64,000 nucleotides of DNA from Solibacillus silvestris_B (GTDB lineage: Bacteria; Bacillota; Bacilli; Bacillales_A; Planococcaceae), in assembly GCF_051967575.1 (NCBI RefSeq), contig NZ_JBQCJW010000018.1:1-64000 (forward strand). The letters are read 5' to 3'. The translations under genes were made by a program, and so were the position numbers. The notes below the pieces were generated by a model. The model was given only the letters and a program-made list of their open reading frames with translations, made no database searches and was not told where the DNA came from. Below, one piece after another: positions 1-7,593 of this stretch. The stretch's first letter is position 1. The number at the start of each line of letters is the position of its first letter.

Positions 1-58
1 GATTTTAATAGAACAGATTTTGATTTTGATAGAAAAGTTAAGTAGCTTGATGCGACAA

Positions 59-187
59 CTATATTGACAAACACCGATCTTTAAAAAATGTTGTACTTCG
101 GCTGATATCGAATGTATGTAAATAATATTCGTGTAAGCCGTATTTTTCTTTTGCAAAATCAACTAATTCCTCTATTCTCGTATCCAT
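59..187 (-). pseudogene. Short ORF of 42 residues, probably an N-terminal gene fragment
   Basis: The ATG at 187 has a good ribosome binding site (GGGAG about 7 nt upstream), and the product starts MDTRIEELVDFAKEKYGLHE. Translation stops at TAG after only 42 residues, ending KDRCLSI, although the opening looks like a normal cytoplasmic protein. I read it as the start of a larger gene cut short by a frameshift or recombination. The family is not recognised. It follows the truncated GrpB gene on the same strand. Confidence 0.4.
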
Positions 188-228
188 CTAAATCTCCCTA
201 CTATTTAATGTATTATGTATAACCTCTT

Positions 229-423
229 CTACTTTTCAATATTCTTTACAACTATCAATATATCTATAATAGGCTTTGCAAAACCTATTGTTGGGATAGA
301 AGTACTCCCTATATGGTAAATCCCAATTATCTCATTTTTAAAAGTATGTTTAAGAATTTTTTCTTCTTTATAGTACTGTTTTCCCCAATCTTCTGTCCAA
401 GGAAGTATTATAGTTTTTCTCAT
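229..423 (-). pseudogene. GrpB-family (UPF0157) N-terminal fragment
   Basis: The product holds the first third of a GrpB-type nucleotidyltransferase-like protein. It contains the family core HIGSTSIPTIGFAKPIIDI, then stops at about 64 residues, whereas the family is about 170. The ATG at 423 has AGGGG upstream and is the likely ancestral start. The frame is also open upstream to about 561 (...KPNWVGVPKDEQKRAI...) without an ATG, so a fused upstream remnant is possible. An intact paralogue lies at 37687-38199. Function is presumably lost. Confidence 0.7.
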
Positions 424-580
424 TGGCACCCCTAGATTATTTGACTTTTTCAAGAAACTTTCAACTTCCTTTTGTATTTTTAAGATGATAGCCCTTTTTT
501 GTTCATCTTTAGGAACACCTACCCAATTAGGCTTCCAAAATAAAAGCGAATTAATGATTCCTCCTTAACTAACTGCTGCA

Positions 581-1102
581 TTAGTTAAAATATTTCTTAA
601 TATATTTTGCATTATTAATAACCTTTATTTTATCTTTATGAATTCCATATTTGTTAAAAAAATTAACCTTACCAACTTCTTCAAAATAACGATTCCATTT
701 AAACATTTTAAAAAATATCTCTACTGTTGGTTTGTAATTTGCTTTTTCTAATCGAAGTTTTTGTTTTAGAAACCTCTTTATAATCCGATAAGTTCTTATT
801 GAGTATTTTGTATCTAAAAAGAAAATCACTTCTGCGCTATGAAAACAATTGCTTACCCACTCTTCATTGTGTGTTCCTTCAATTATCCAACTGTCTGATT
901 GTAATATACTGTTTAAATACTCTTCCCTTTCTTGTTCCGTTCTTCTTATATCTCCGGACTTATGCCTTATCCAAACTACATTATCTAATTCATAATGCGG
1001 TATATCTAACCTTGAAGATATTTCTTTTGCTAAAGTTGTTTTACCACTTCCAACTGATCCAATAATATGTATTCTTTTGCAGATTGCCATTTTCAATAAC
1101 AT
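581..1102 (-). CDS. P-loop nucleotide kinase-like protein (adenylate kinase / FlaR-related)
   Basis: A Walker A motif, GSVGSGKT, lies close to the N-terminus, followed by DIPHYELDNVVW and a central SWIIEGTH segment. This pattern is typical of the small adenylate-kinase-like P-loop proteins annotated as DNA topology modulation (FlaR) proteins, about 170-180 residues long, which fits. The substrate is unknown. The ATG at 1102 lies 3 nt from GGAG; a TTG at 1105 and an ATG at 1090 are alternative starts. The last residues run into a lysine/asparagine-rich tail. Confidence 0.75.
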   Translation of the reverse strand: MLLKMAICKRIHIIGSVGSGKTTLAKEISSRLDIPHYELDNVVWIRHKSGDIRRTEQEREEYLNSILQSDSWIIEGTHNEEWVSNCFHSAEVIFFLDTKYSIRTYRIIKRFLKQKLRLEKANYKPTVEIFFKMFKWNRYFEEVGKVNFFNKYGIHKDKIKVINNAKYIKKYFN

Positions 1103-1252
1103 CAACTCCGCAACATAAATTTATATAGACATTTCGATATTAGGGTTGGATTTACCTTTTATTATTTGAATTAGTAACACTATTCCATCTTTTTCGATTA
1201 TGGGCTATCAATAAATTTATCTCGCCCTACAATATGATCCTATAATGTAAAC

Positions 1253-1283
1253 GGGCGCTGATCCTTATTACGGAATCACGCCC
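1253..1283 (-). repeat. Dispersed terminator-like hairpin, copy 1
   Basis: On the minus strand GGGCGTGATTCC pairs with GGATCAGCGCCC with one bulged A. It is about 100 bp behind the stop codon of the membrane-protein gene at 1383 and is followed by a weakly T-containing tail. The same element recurs at 2749, 11431, 22145, 28417, 41336, 55834, 56428 and 61551. Confidence 0.7.
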
Positions 1284-1382
1284 TTTACAATAAAATCACT
1301 TCATTGCTCTTACACTAACGCCCCTGTTAGTCATACATAAAGACTTACACATTAATTGCATGTTAAGTGATCTGATAATAAG

Positions 1383-1670
1383 TCATCGTTTCTTACCTTT
1401 TCGTTCTAAAAATATAGGTGCTATATTCAGTAAGATAGAAACAATTGTCAAAAACCAGAATGCCCTTTCCATACTAGGCACTACATCCTCTATAGCTGCC
1501 CAATCTTTTACTTCCACCCACTCCGATACAAGGCTGTATCCTGCACAAAGTGTCAATGCTGTCAATGATAGTCCCATTGCCATCGCAAGTTTGTAATCTT
1601 TACCGGTTGTGTACATGTACAAGTTTATAAAAGTTGCTGCTATTGCAATAAGACCTATCGCTAACCACAT
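1383..1670 (-). CDS. Small three-helix membrane protein (paralogue 1 of 2)
   Basis: The 95-residue product is mostly hydrophobic, with segments at roughly 2-20, 29-48 and 70-88 and a basic tail ERKGKKR, so it is an integral membrane protein. The ATG at 1670 has GGAGG 7 nt upstream. The protein at 28551-28835 is about 80 percent identical by eye, and the flanking non-coding DNA on both sides is also shared, so the whole unit was duplicated. Similar small proteins occur in Bacillus, but no function is known to me. Confidence 0.8.
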   Translation of the reverse strand: MWLAIGLIAIAATFINLYMYTTGKDYKLAMAMGLSLTALTLCAGYSLVSEWVEVKDWAAIEDVVPSMERAFWFLTIVSILLNIAPIFLERKGKKR

Positions 1671-2036
1671 AATGACGCCTCCATTATACTTCTGTTTTTT
1701 ATATAGACATAAATTGTAATTATATGGTTCCCGAAAGCTTGAATTTCATCCCATTTGTTAGACAGAGCCCAACAAGGCGGTGCAGTTTTTCTATGGCTAA
1801 AATGAGCTTAGAGGATAAATTAGTATCAGCCACTGCATCAATGATAAAAGGCATAAGCCAGATACAACATCGAACTCATCTCCAATTAGTTGTCTGAAAT
1901 AACATTTTCTAGCTTTTGGGAAGCATATCAATTATAGAATCACGCCCGTTACTGAAGATTGGTTTTCTTTGTTTCCAAAATATTATTTAAAAACACAATT
2001 TCAATGTAAATTGCAAATTGGGTACAAAATAGCAAG
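1671..2036. other. Intergenic, no convincing gene
   Basis: The first ~60 bp belong to the duplicated unit shared with 28836-28910. A plus-strand frame near 1794 could encode about 34 residues (MAKMSLEDKLVSA...) but lacks a ribosome binding site. A partial hairpin-repeat remnant (GAATCACGCCCG) sits at about 1937-1948. Nothing else is seen. Confidence 0.5.
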
Positions 2037-2426
2037 TTACTGCTCAACACTTAAAAATTTATTATCTTTTATGTCGTAGTTACCGTATTTCCTTGAAAGT
2101 ACAACTGTTTTTACGGCAAATTTTTCATCGGCGAATACTAATAGAAAACCGTCATCTAAAATATCAATTCCCCCGTTATTGCCTTTAAATTTAATAGCCA
2201 TTGAATCTTCAATAACTTCATTTGATGTATAAGGTCCAAATACATCGACTTTGGCCCATTTAAAATCGGTAAGATCCGTTAAATCAATTTGTATTTCACC
2301 ATTTTCTAAAAGGGAACCAATTTCCCTAGCTAAAACCGCGTCTTGGCTAGCTTCATTTCTTCCAAATAAAGTAACGGACAAACCTAGAGCAGCAATCATT
2401 AAAATTACATACACCATTCTTTTCAT
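2037..2426 (-). CDS. Secreted or membrane-anchored hypothetical protein
   Basis: The 129-residue product starts with a lysine/arginine and a hydrophobic stretch (MVYVILMIAALGLSVTLFG), a signal peptide or single anchor. The following soluble domain ends with ...DDGFLLVFADEKFAVKTVVLSRKYGNYD. There is no lipobox cysteine. The acidic, beta-rich domain resembles small exported proteins of Bacillus, but the family is not recognised. The ribosome binding site is weak. Confidence 0.65.
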   Translation of the reverse strand: MKRMVYVILMIAALGLSVTLFGRNEASQDAVLAREIGSLLENGEIQIDLTDLTDFKWAKVDVFGPYTSNEVIEDSMAIKFKGNNGGIDILDDGFLLVFADEKFAVKTVVLSRKYGNYDIKDNKFLSVEQ

Positions 2427-2549
2427 AACTACTTACATTTCCTAAATTCATATATTCCATATTTTAGAAGACGTTAAAGAGCAAGGGATTGTTCCCAAAG
2501 CGGTGTCTGAGAACGATTATGGATATGCTTTCTGAATTTAAGCATTTTT

Positions 2550-2654
2550 TCAGTTAAATACCCCTCGCTCTTTCCATTGATCGAAATACTTTTGGTAACC
2601 AATTTCTTCAGCAGGCCTCGTAAATTGAGTAGATAGACCCCGGTAAGCCTTCAT
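2550..2654 (-). pseudogene. Remnant of the C-terminal end of an unknown gene
   Basis: The 34-residue frame MKAYRGLSTQFTRPAEEIGY... ending WKERGVFN has natural-looking protein composition. Upstream codons in another frame (DVEGNPTNEGLPGSIYSIYE) also look protein-like, which points to a frameshifted gene end. There is no good ribosome binding site. The family is not recognised. Confidence 0.35.
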
Positions 2655-2748
2655 TAGTCGGATTTCCTTCGACATCCTTGAAAAGCGTTTCGAATGTATT
2701 TACATCGGCTGATGATGTCACGCCATTTTCGTTGGATTCAAGAAGAAT

Positions 2749-2785
2749 GAAAACAAGCGCAGATCCTTAATACAGTTTTGCGCCG
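2749..2785 (-). repeat. Dispersed terminator-like hairpin, copy 2
   Basis: Plus-strand AAAACAAGCGCAGATCCTTA...TTGCGCC is a degenerate member of the hairpin family. It lies 17 bp behind the stop codon of the minus-strand frame at 2802. Confidence 0.6.
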
Positions 2786-2801
2786 AAAGTTGAACAAGTT
2801 A

Positions 2802-3017
2802 TTATTTAGGATAGATTACACCGTTTTTCAAAAAATTAATTACCATTTCTCTAAGCTCTTCTGGCGCTCCCCAATCTTCATCAAGAAATTCATCTAAAGT
2901 TGTGAGCTCCATAACCGCTGATGGGTACTCCACCCTTAGAACTTCTATAATGATAGCTCCTAGTAAAACTACTTTACCAATACAGGATAAACGTCCATTT
3001 ACCCCCGCCGTTAACAA
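2802..3017 (-). CDS. Short ORF, unknown, possibly a C-terminal fragment
   Basis: The last 43 residues (VEYPSAVMELTTLDEFLDEDWGAPEELREM...) look like real protein, but the first part does not, and the only possible starts are TTG at 3017 or GTG inside. It may be the end of a decayed gene or a small protein from the internal GTG. No family is recognised. A hairpin repeat follows at once, as behind several other minus-strand genes. Confidence 0.4.
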   Translation of the reverse strand: MLTAGVNGRLSCIGKVVLLGAIIIEVLRVEYPSAVMELTTLDEFLDEDWGAPEELREMVINFLKNGVIYPK

Positions 3018-3106
3018 ATAGACGAAATTAACCCAATTATAGAAAGCGTTTTTTCATCGTCGTTTTTGAGAAGTTGTGCTATATTCAAAGTGTCAGGAGT
3101 GAGTAG

Positions 3107-3532
3107 ATGAAAAAGTTTTTAACAATTACCGCAATACTTCTTGTTTTACTTGGAGCAGCTGGCTATGCTGTGTGGCATTTCGGGACAAATATCGCTTCCG
3201 AAAAAATAATCGAAAAAATGGAAACGACTTTGGATGACGAAAATCTAGAAGAAGTGAATTCCTATATCGCGAACGATTCGAAGCTTCAGGAAATTGTAAG
3301 CGAGGCAGCAACTACTAATCCCGATACGCTTCCCTTCCAAACTAAGGAAGAAGCGACACGTGTGTTAATAAAAAAAGTGGGCGTTAATCGTTTACTAGAT
3401 ATTCAGCAACAAGCTCAAAATGATTCAATCAATAAGGATGAAATATTATCCGAAATTGAAAGTAAACTGTCTGAAGATGAAATTTCTGCTTTAAAATATG
3501 TTTTGTATAAGGAATTGAATAAGTCAAACTAG
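3107..3532 (+). CDS. Membrane-anchored or exported hypothetical protein
   Basis: An N-terminal helix (MKKFLTITAILLVLLGAAGYAVWHF) is followed by a soluble, charged, helix-rich domain of about 115 residues with many glutamates (KIIEKMETTLDDENLEEV...). One membrane anchor with the domain outside the cell is the simplest reading. The ATG follows CAGGAGTGAGTAG, a good ribosome binding site. It is a lone plus-strand gene among minus-strand genes. Family not recognised. Confidence 0.75.
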   Translation: MKKFLTITAILLVLLGAAGYAVWHFGTNIASEKIIEKMETTLDDENLEEVNSYIANDSKLQEIVSEAATTNPDTLPFQTKEEATRVLIKKVGVNRLLDIQQQAQNDSINKDEILSEIESKLSEDEISALKYVLYKELNKSN

Positions 3533-3805
3533 CCCTTTAAAAGTTGAAATTAAAATAGCATAGAGGCTGGGATTCACAGAAGGTTTTTCAACAAAGCCAT
3601 TATTCATTTACTATCATTGCCCCTATTACGTTGCAGCCTCAAAATGGATCCGAGTACAGGCGGCAACACATTGGTGCATATGATAATTGATAATCCACAT
3701 AGTGTTGCTGCAAGCGGTTCAGAAGCTGGTGTAGCATTGACCGGCCTTGTTATTCAGATCCGAATAACATTTGTTTGTGGATTAACAATGGCATCGTAGA
3801 AAAAA

Positions 3806-3837
3806 GAGCACAGGAACGAAAATTCGTTCCTGTGCTC
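3806..3837 (-). terminator. Perfect 15-bp hairpin with T tract on the minus strand
   Basis: GAGCACAGGAACGAA pairs perfectly with TTCGTTCCTGTGCTC around a 2-nt loop. On the minus strand it is followed by six T residues. It would stop minus-strand transcription coming from the glpK side; the plus side has no T run. The ~270 bp before it contains a plus-strand frame of about 60 residues that I do not believe is a gene. Confidence 0.7.
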
Positions 3838-4044
3838 CCTCACTCGTGCCCGAGGATCTTTTTTAGTGTGCTCTCCTCGTTCTGTTTAATTTGCTAAAGA
3901 AGTTACGGATTTTAGCCTTAGTGGTAACTTTGTAACAAATTGTTGTTCCCATCCAGGCAAACCGCGCCAATTCCTCACACTATCCTCCGTGCAACAGTGA
4001 TGGAACGTCTAATTTTGCATCGGGTCCCCAATGTCTATCGGAGG

Positions 4045-4362
4045 GCGCTGAAAACTACGGCTATTAAAAATCCGATTTCATTTTTAGTAACAGCCCCTCT
4101 CGCATTGGAATGAATCCACATTTACGGATAGGGTTTTTGGCTCTTAATTAAGTGATGAAGAAATAAGCGAAGTTTTTCCGCTTATTTGCGCAATAGGGCT
4201 CATTTCGGGATAAATAAGCGGAAATTTTCCGGTTATGCAAAGGAAAATCCCCCATTTTCATATTTTTTTGATCAATAGTCGGAATTTCTCCGTCTATTTA
4301 CGCCATTTTATGTTGTATTTTTAAAATAAGGGGAATTTTTCCGTCTATTGAGGCACTTAAAC
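4045..4362 (+). repeat. Large palindromic intergenic repeat, copy A
   Basis: This is about 320 bp homologous to the reverse complement of 20172-20503 and, over its last ~190 bp, to 32112-32302. It contains four palindromic modules in series, each close to ATAAGCGGAATTTTTCCGCTTAT. It lies directly downstream of glpK and could form four hairpins in either strand. Confidence 0.8.
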
Positions 4363-4434
4363 AGATTTCCCAACCGCTTTTCCGATTAATCATCGTTTTG
4401 AAGCGCCGAAAAATCCGCTCAAGTGTCCCAACAA

Positions 4435-5928
4435 CTACTTAAAAGCTTGCGCCGCCTTCACAGCTTTGCCCCAGCCTGCATATAAAGCTTCGCGTTCATC
4501 ATCGCCCATCGCCGGCTCGAATTTGCGGTCTAGATTCCAGTAGTTTGAGATGTCTTCTAATGTATCCCAATAGCCTACCGCTAAGCCTGCTAAGTAAGCA
4601 GCGCCTAAAGCAGTTGTTTCATTTACGACAGGGCGATCCACGGGCACATTTAAAAGGTCTGACTGGAATTGCATCAAGAAATTATTTCTAACTGCACCCC
4701 CGTCTACTCGTAACGTGCTTAACGGAATGCCTGAATCCGCTTCCATTGCACCTAAAACGTCACGTGTTTGATATGCAAGCGACTCCAGTGTAGCACGTAC
4801 GAAATGCTCTTTTTCCGTGCCGCGTGTCAGGCCGAATATTGCTCCGCGCACATCTGAGTCCCAGTAAGGTGTACCTAGACCAACGAATGCCGGCACAACA
4901 TACACGCCTTCAGAAGATGTAACGCGTGCTGCATACGCTTCACTTTCCTCTGCTGTCCGGAACATACGTAAGCCGTCGCGCAGCCACTGGATAGCAGAAC
5001 CGGCTACGAAAATACTTCCCTCCAGCGCATATGTTACTTTGCCGTCCAGGCCCCATGCAATTGTCGTTAATAAGCCATGATCAGATTTTACCGCCTTTTC
5101 ACCTGTGTTCATTAACATAAAGCAACCAGTGCCATATGTATTTTTCACCATTCCTTGCTCAAAGCAAGCTTGCCCGAATAATGCTGCTTGTTGGTCACCC
5201 GCAATACCTGCGATCGGAATTTCCTGGCCGAAAAATTTATCGGCATCCGTATGGCCGTATACTTCAGAAGAAGAACGCACTTCTGGAAGCATCGAAGCTG
5301 GAACTGTTAAAATATCGAGTAGCTCTTCATCCCATTTTAAATCGTAAATGTTGAACATTAATGTCCGTGATGCGTTTGAATAATCGGTTACGTGCACTTT
5401 ACCGTTCGTTAATTTCCAGATGATCCATGTATCGATCGTACCAAATAGGAGATCGCCATTTTCCGCTTTTTCACGAGCACCTTCTACATTATCCAAAATC
5501 CATTTCACTTTTGTACCTGAGAAGTACGCATCAATGAGTAAACCTGTTTTATCGCGGAACATATCATTTAAGCCACGCGCTTTTAAATCTTCACAAATAT
5601 CCGCTGTTTGACGTGATTGCCAAACGATTGCATTGTAAATTGGCTGACCTGTATGTTTATCCCATACTACCGTCGTTTCACGCTGATTTGTAATACCAAT
5701 CCCTGCAATTTGAGTGGCGTCCAGATTTTTTTCCGATAATACAGCTGCGATACATGAAAGCACAGAAGACCAAATTTGCTCCGGGTTATGCTCTACCCAG
5801 CCTGATTCCGGAAAATATTGCGGGAACTCTTGCTGTGCCGAGTGATACACCGTCCCATTTTTATCAAATAAAATTGCTCGAGAACTTGTTGTACCTTGGT
5901 CTAGCGCCATCATAAATTTTTCTGCCAT
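4435..5928 (-). CDS. glpK: Glycerol kinase
   Basis: GlpK phosphorylates cytoplasmic glycerol to glycerol-3-phosphate using ATP. The 497-residue length is standard for the FGGY sugar-kinase family. The N-terminal phosphate loop ALDQGTTSSRAILF, the central GIAGDQQAALFGQ and the late DGGAVRNNFLMQFQSDLL signatures are all present. It is 13 nt downstream of glpF in the same operon. At residue 231 there is a lysine (TDADKFFG), where as I recall the Gram-positive enzymes carry a histidine phosphorylated by HPr; if the alignment is right, PTS activation would be lost. Confidence 0.97.
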   Translation of the reverse strand: MAEKFMMALDQGTTSSRAILFDKNGTVYHSAQQEFPQYFPESGWVEHNPEQIWSSVLSCIAAVLSEKNLDATQIAGIGITNQRETTVVWDKHTGQPIYNAIVWQSRQTADICEDLKARGLNDMFRDKTGLLIDAYFSGTKVKWILDNVEGAREKAENGDLLFGTIDTWIIWKLTNGKVHVTDYSNASRTLMFNIYDLKWDEELLDILTVPASMLPEVRSSSEVYGHTDADKFFGQEIPIAGIAGDQQAALFGQACFEQGMVKNTYGTGCFMLMNTGEKAVKSDHGLLTTIAWGLDGKVTYALEGSIFVAGSAIQWLRDGLRMFRTAEESEAYAARVTSSEGVYVVPAFVGLGTPYWDSDVRGAIFGLTRGTEKEHFVRATLESLAYQTRDVLGAMEADSGIPLSTLRVDGGAVRNNFLMQFQSDLLNVPVDRPVVNETTALGAAYLAGLAVGYWDTLEDISNYWNLDRKFEPAMGDDEREALYAGWGKAVKAAQAFK

Positions 5929-5941
5929 CTTCCATATCCTC

Positions 5942-6739
5942 CTACTCTTCTACAGTTGATACTGTCATTTGTGCAGCTATGAAAACCGCCGCTACTATTA
6001 CACTGAAAATCCAGAATAAAGTTGCATCTGCACCATTCCAGATGAAGCTAAAGAATACTGCCCCGTAAACACCACCGATAATTGGGGCAACTACAGGTAC
6101 CCATGCATACCACCAAGCTGAATCTCCTTTACCAGGAATCGGTAAAAGCGCGTGTGCAATACGTGGACCTAAGTCACGGGCCGGGTTAATCGCATAACCA
6201 GTCGGACCACCCAACGCCATACCGATCACAATAATCAGTACACCGACTAAAAATGGATTTAATCCTGCTGTAATTTCGTTTGTGCCCAACGCTAAAATCC
6301 CTAATACTAATGCAAATGTGCCTACCATCTCAGCAATCATGTTGGAAGGAATATGCTTTACTGCTGGTGTTGTAGAGAATACGCCAAGTTTTGCCCCTTT
6401 GTCTTTTGTGCCTTTCCAATGCGGTAAATAAACAAAGTACACTAACACAGCACCTAAAAATGCGCCAAGTAGCTGTGCAGCGATAAACATCGGTACATCA
6501 GCCCATGCAAAGTTGCCAATTGTCGCTAAAGCGATTGTTAATGCAGGGTTTAAGTGTGCCCCGCTAATGCCGCCTACTGCATAAGCCGCCATAGCTACGG
6601 CAAAGCCCCATGCAATGGTTATCACGACCCAACCACCACCTTGACCTTTCGATTTGTGTAAGGAAACTCCTGCTACAACGCCGCCACCGAATAAAATTAG
6701 TAGCATAGTGCCGACTAATTCGGCTGTAAATGTTGACAT
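5942..6739 (-). CDS. glpF: Glycerol uptake facilitator (aquaglyceroporin)
   Basis: The 265-residue MIP-family channel has both hallmark loops, HLNPALTIALA near residue 62 and INPARDLGPRIA near 183, between six membrane helices. It lets glycerol diffuse into the cell, where GlpK traps it. The ATG at 6739 has AGGAGG upstream. It is the first gene of glpFK and lies behind a terminator leader (6793-6854), so expression should depend on GlpP antitermination. Confidence 0.97.
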   Translation of the reverse strand: MSTFTAELVGTMLLILFGGGVVAGVSLHKSKGQGGGWVVITIAWGFAVAMAAYAVGGISGAHLNPALTIALATIGNFAWADVPMFIAAQLLGAFLGAVLVYFVYLPHWKGTKDKGAKLGVFSTTPAVKHIPSNMIAEMVGTFALVLGILALGTNEITAGLNPFLVGVLIIVIGMALGGPTGYAINPARDLGPRIAHALLPIPGKGDSAWWYAWVPVVAPIIGGVYGAVFFSFIWNGADATLFWIFSVIVAAVFIAAQMTVSTVEE

Positions 6740-6792
6740 TCCAAAACCTCCTTAGTTATGTTATATTCTGTTAATTACATACTTAGAAGAAT

Positions 6793-6854
6793 AAAAAAAG
6801 TCCGCAAGCAACTATTGTTTTACGATTTACGTAAAACAATGCTACATGCGGACT
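6793..6854 (-). promoter_or_regulatory. glpFK leader terminator, probable GlpP antitermination site
   Basis: In the minus-strand transcript AGTCCGCA pairs with TGCGGACT, and inside it ATTGTTTTACG pairs with CGTAAAACAAT. A run of seven T follows. It sits between the promoter and glpF. In B. subtilis GlpP with glycerol-3-phosphate prevents termination at such glp leaders, so the same control is expected here. Confidence 0.85.
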
Positions 6855-6890
6855 CCTTCACTCAACCACGTATTTATTGACTTAAGAATC

Positions 6891-6919
6891 ATAATAGTTT
6901 GAAATTATCCATTAGTCAA
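6891..6919 (-). promoter_or_regulatory. Sigma-A-type promoter for glpFK
   Basis: On the minus strand, TTGACT and TATTAT are separated by exactly 17 nt. The -35 hexamer overlaps the final codons and stop of glpP, so glpFK has its own promoter directly behind the regulator gene. Confidence 0.8.
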
Positions 6920-7478
6920 TAGCTTTTTGGAAACGGTTCCATAACTCTTTATTTGAGGTAGTAATGGCAACTGCCCCTGCATCAAATGCCTGCTTCATCT
7001 GCTCATCCGTCCGAATTAACCCCCCTGTAATAACAGGAATGCCTGTATGCGTACATACTTCCTCAATCATTTCCGGGATAACACCTGGAAGCAGTTCAAT
7101 AAAGTCCGGTGCAGTTTGTTCAAGCAGCGAATAACTTTTTTCAAGCGCAATTGTATCGATTAAAAAGACACGTTGAATCGCTAAAATACCGCGGGATTTC
7201 GCCTTTAAAATCATATTGGAGCGTGTAGAAATAATGCCTGCCGGACGAATATCGTTACATAAATAATCCGCGGCAAAATTGTCCGTCTTCAGGCCGTGAA
7301 TTAAATCCGCATGAATAATTAATTTTTTCCCGTGACGATCGGCTTCTTGCTTCAGCGCCCGCAAATGACTTAAATGCACTTCAAGCAATACGATATATTC
7401 GAATTCACTTTTTACAACTTTATCAAACTGTTTAATTGTTCGGGCAGCGGGAATAATTTTTTGATTATTGAACGACAT
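6912..7478 (-). CDS. glpP: Glycerol operon antiterminator protein GlpP
   Basis: The 188-residue TIM-barrel-like protein matches the GlpP family: KIIPAARTIKQFDK at the start, IIHADLIHGLK in the middle, ISTRSNMILKAKSRG, and PDFIELLPGVIPEMIEE near the end. It binds glycerol-3-phosphate and leader RNA to allow readthrough of terminators ahead of glpFK and glpD. Both candidate leaders are in this window. The ribosome binding site GGGAGGAAGCT is strong. It is a single gene between glpD and glpF on the same strand. Confidence 0.95.
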   Translation of the reverse strand: MSFNNQKIIPAARTIKQFDKVVKSEFEYIVLLEVHLSHLRALKQEADRHGKKLIIHADLIHGLKTDNFAADYLCNDIRPAGIISTRSNMILKAKSRGILAIQRVFLIDTIALEKSYSLLEQTAPDFIELLPGVIPEMIEEVCTHTGIPVITGGLIRTDEQMKQAFDAGAVAITTSNKELWNRFQKAID

Positions 7479-7516
7479 AGCTTCCTCCCTAATTTGGAAA
7501 TACCTATATAGTAATA

Positions 7517-7566
7517 TGGCTCATCGGCTGCGCTAATACAAATTTCCCGCGCGTTTCGATGAGCCA
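7517..7566 (-). terminator. Inverted repeat downstream of glpD
   Basis: TGGCTCATCG and CGATGAGCCA form a perfect 10-bp stem around a 30-nt GC-rich loop, 28 bp behind the glpD stop codon. The T tract is poor (ATATTAC), so it may be a weak terminator or a 3'-end stabiliser. Confidence 0.5.
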
Positions 7567-7593
7567 AAATTATTTTATCTTATTTATTTTACA

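Noticed and set aside
3617..3799. 60-codon plus-strand ORF before the 3806 hairpin
   Set aside because: No ribosome binding site and no recognisable protein features; at best a remnant.
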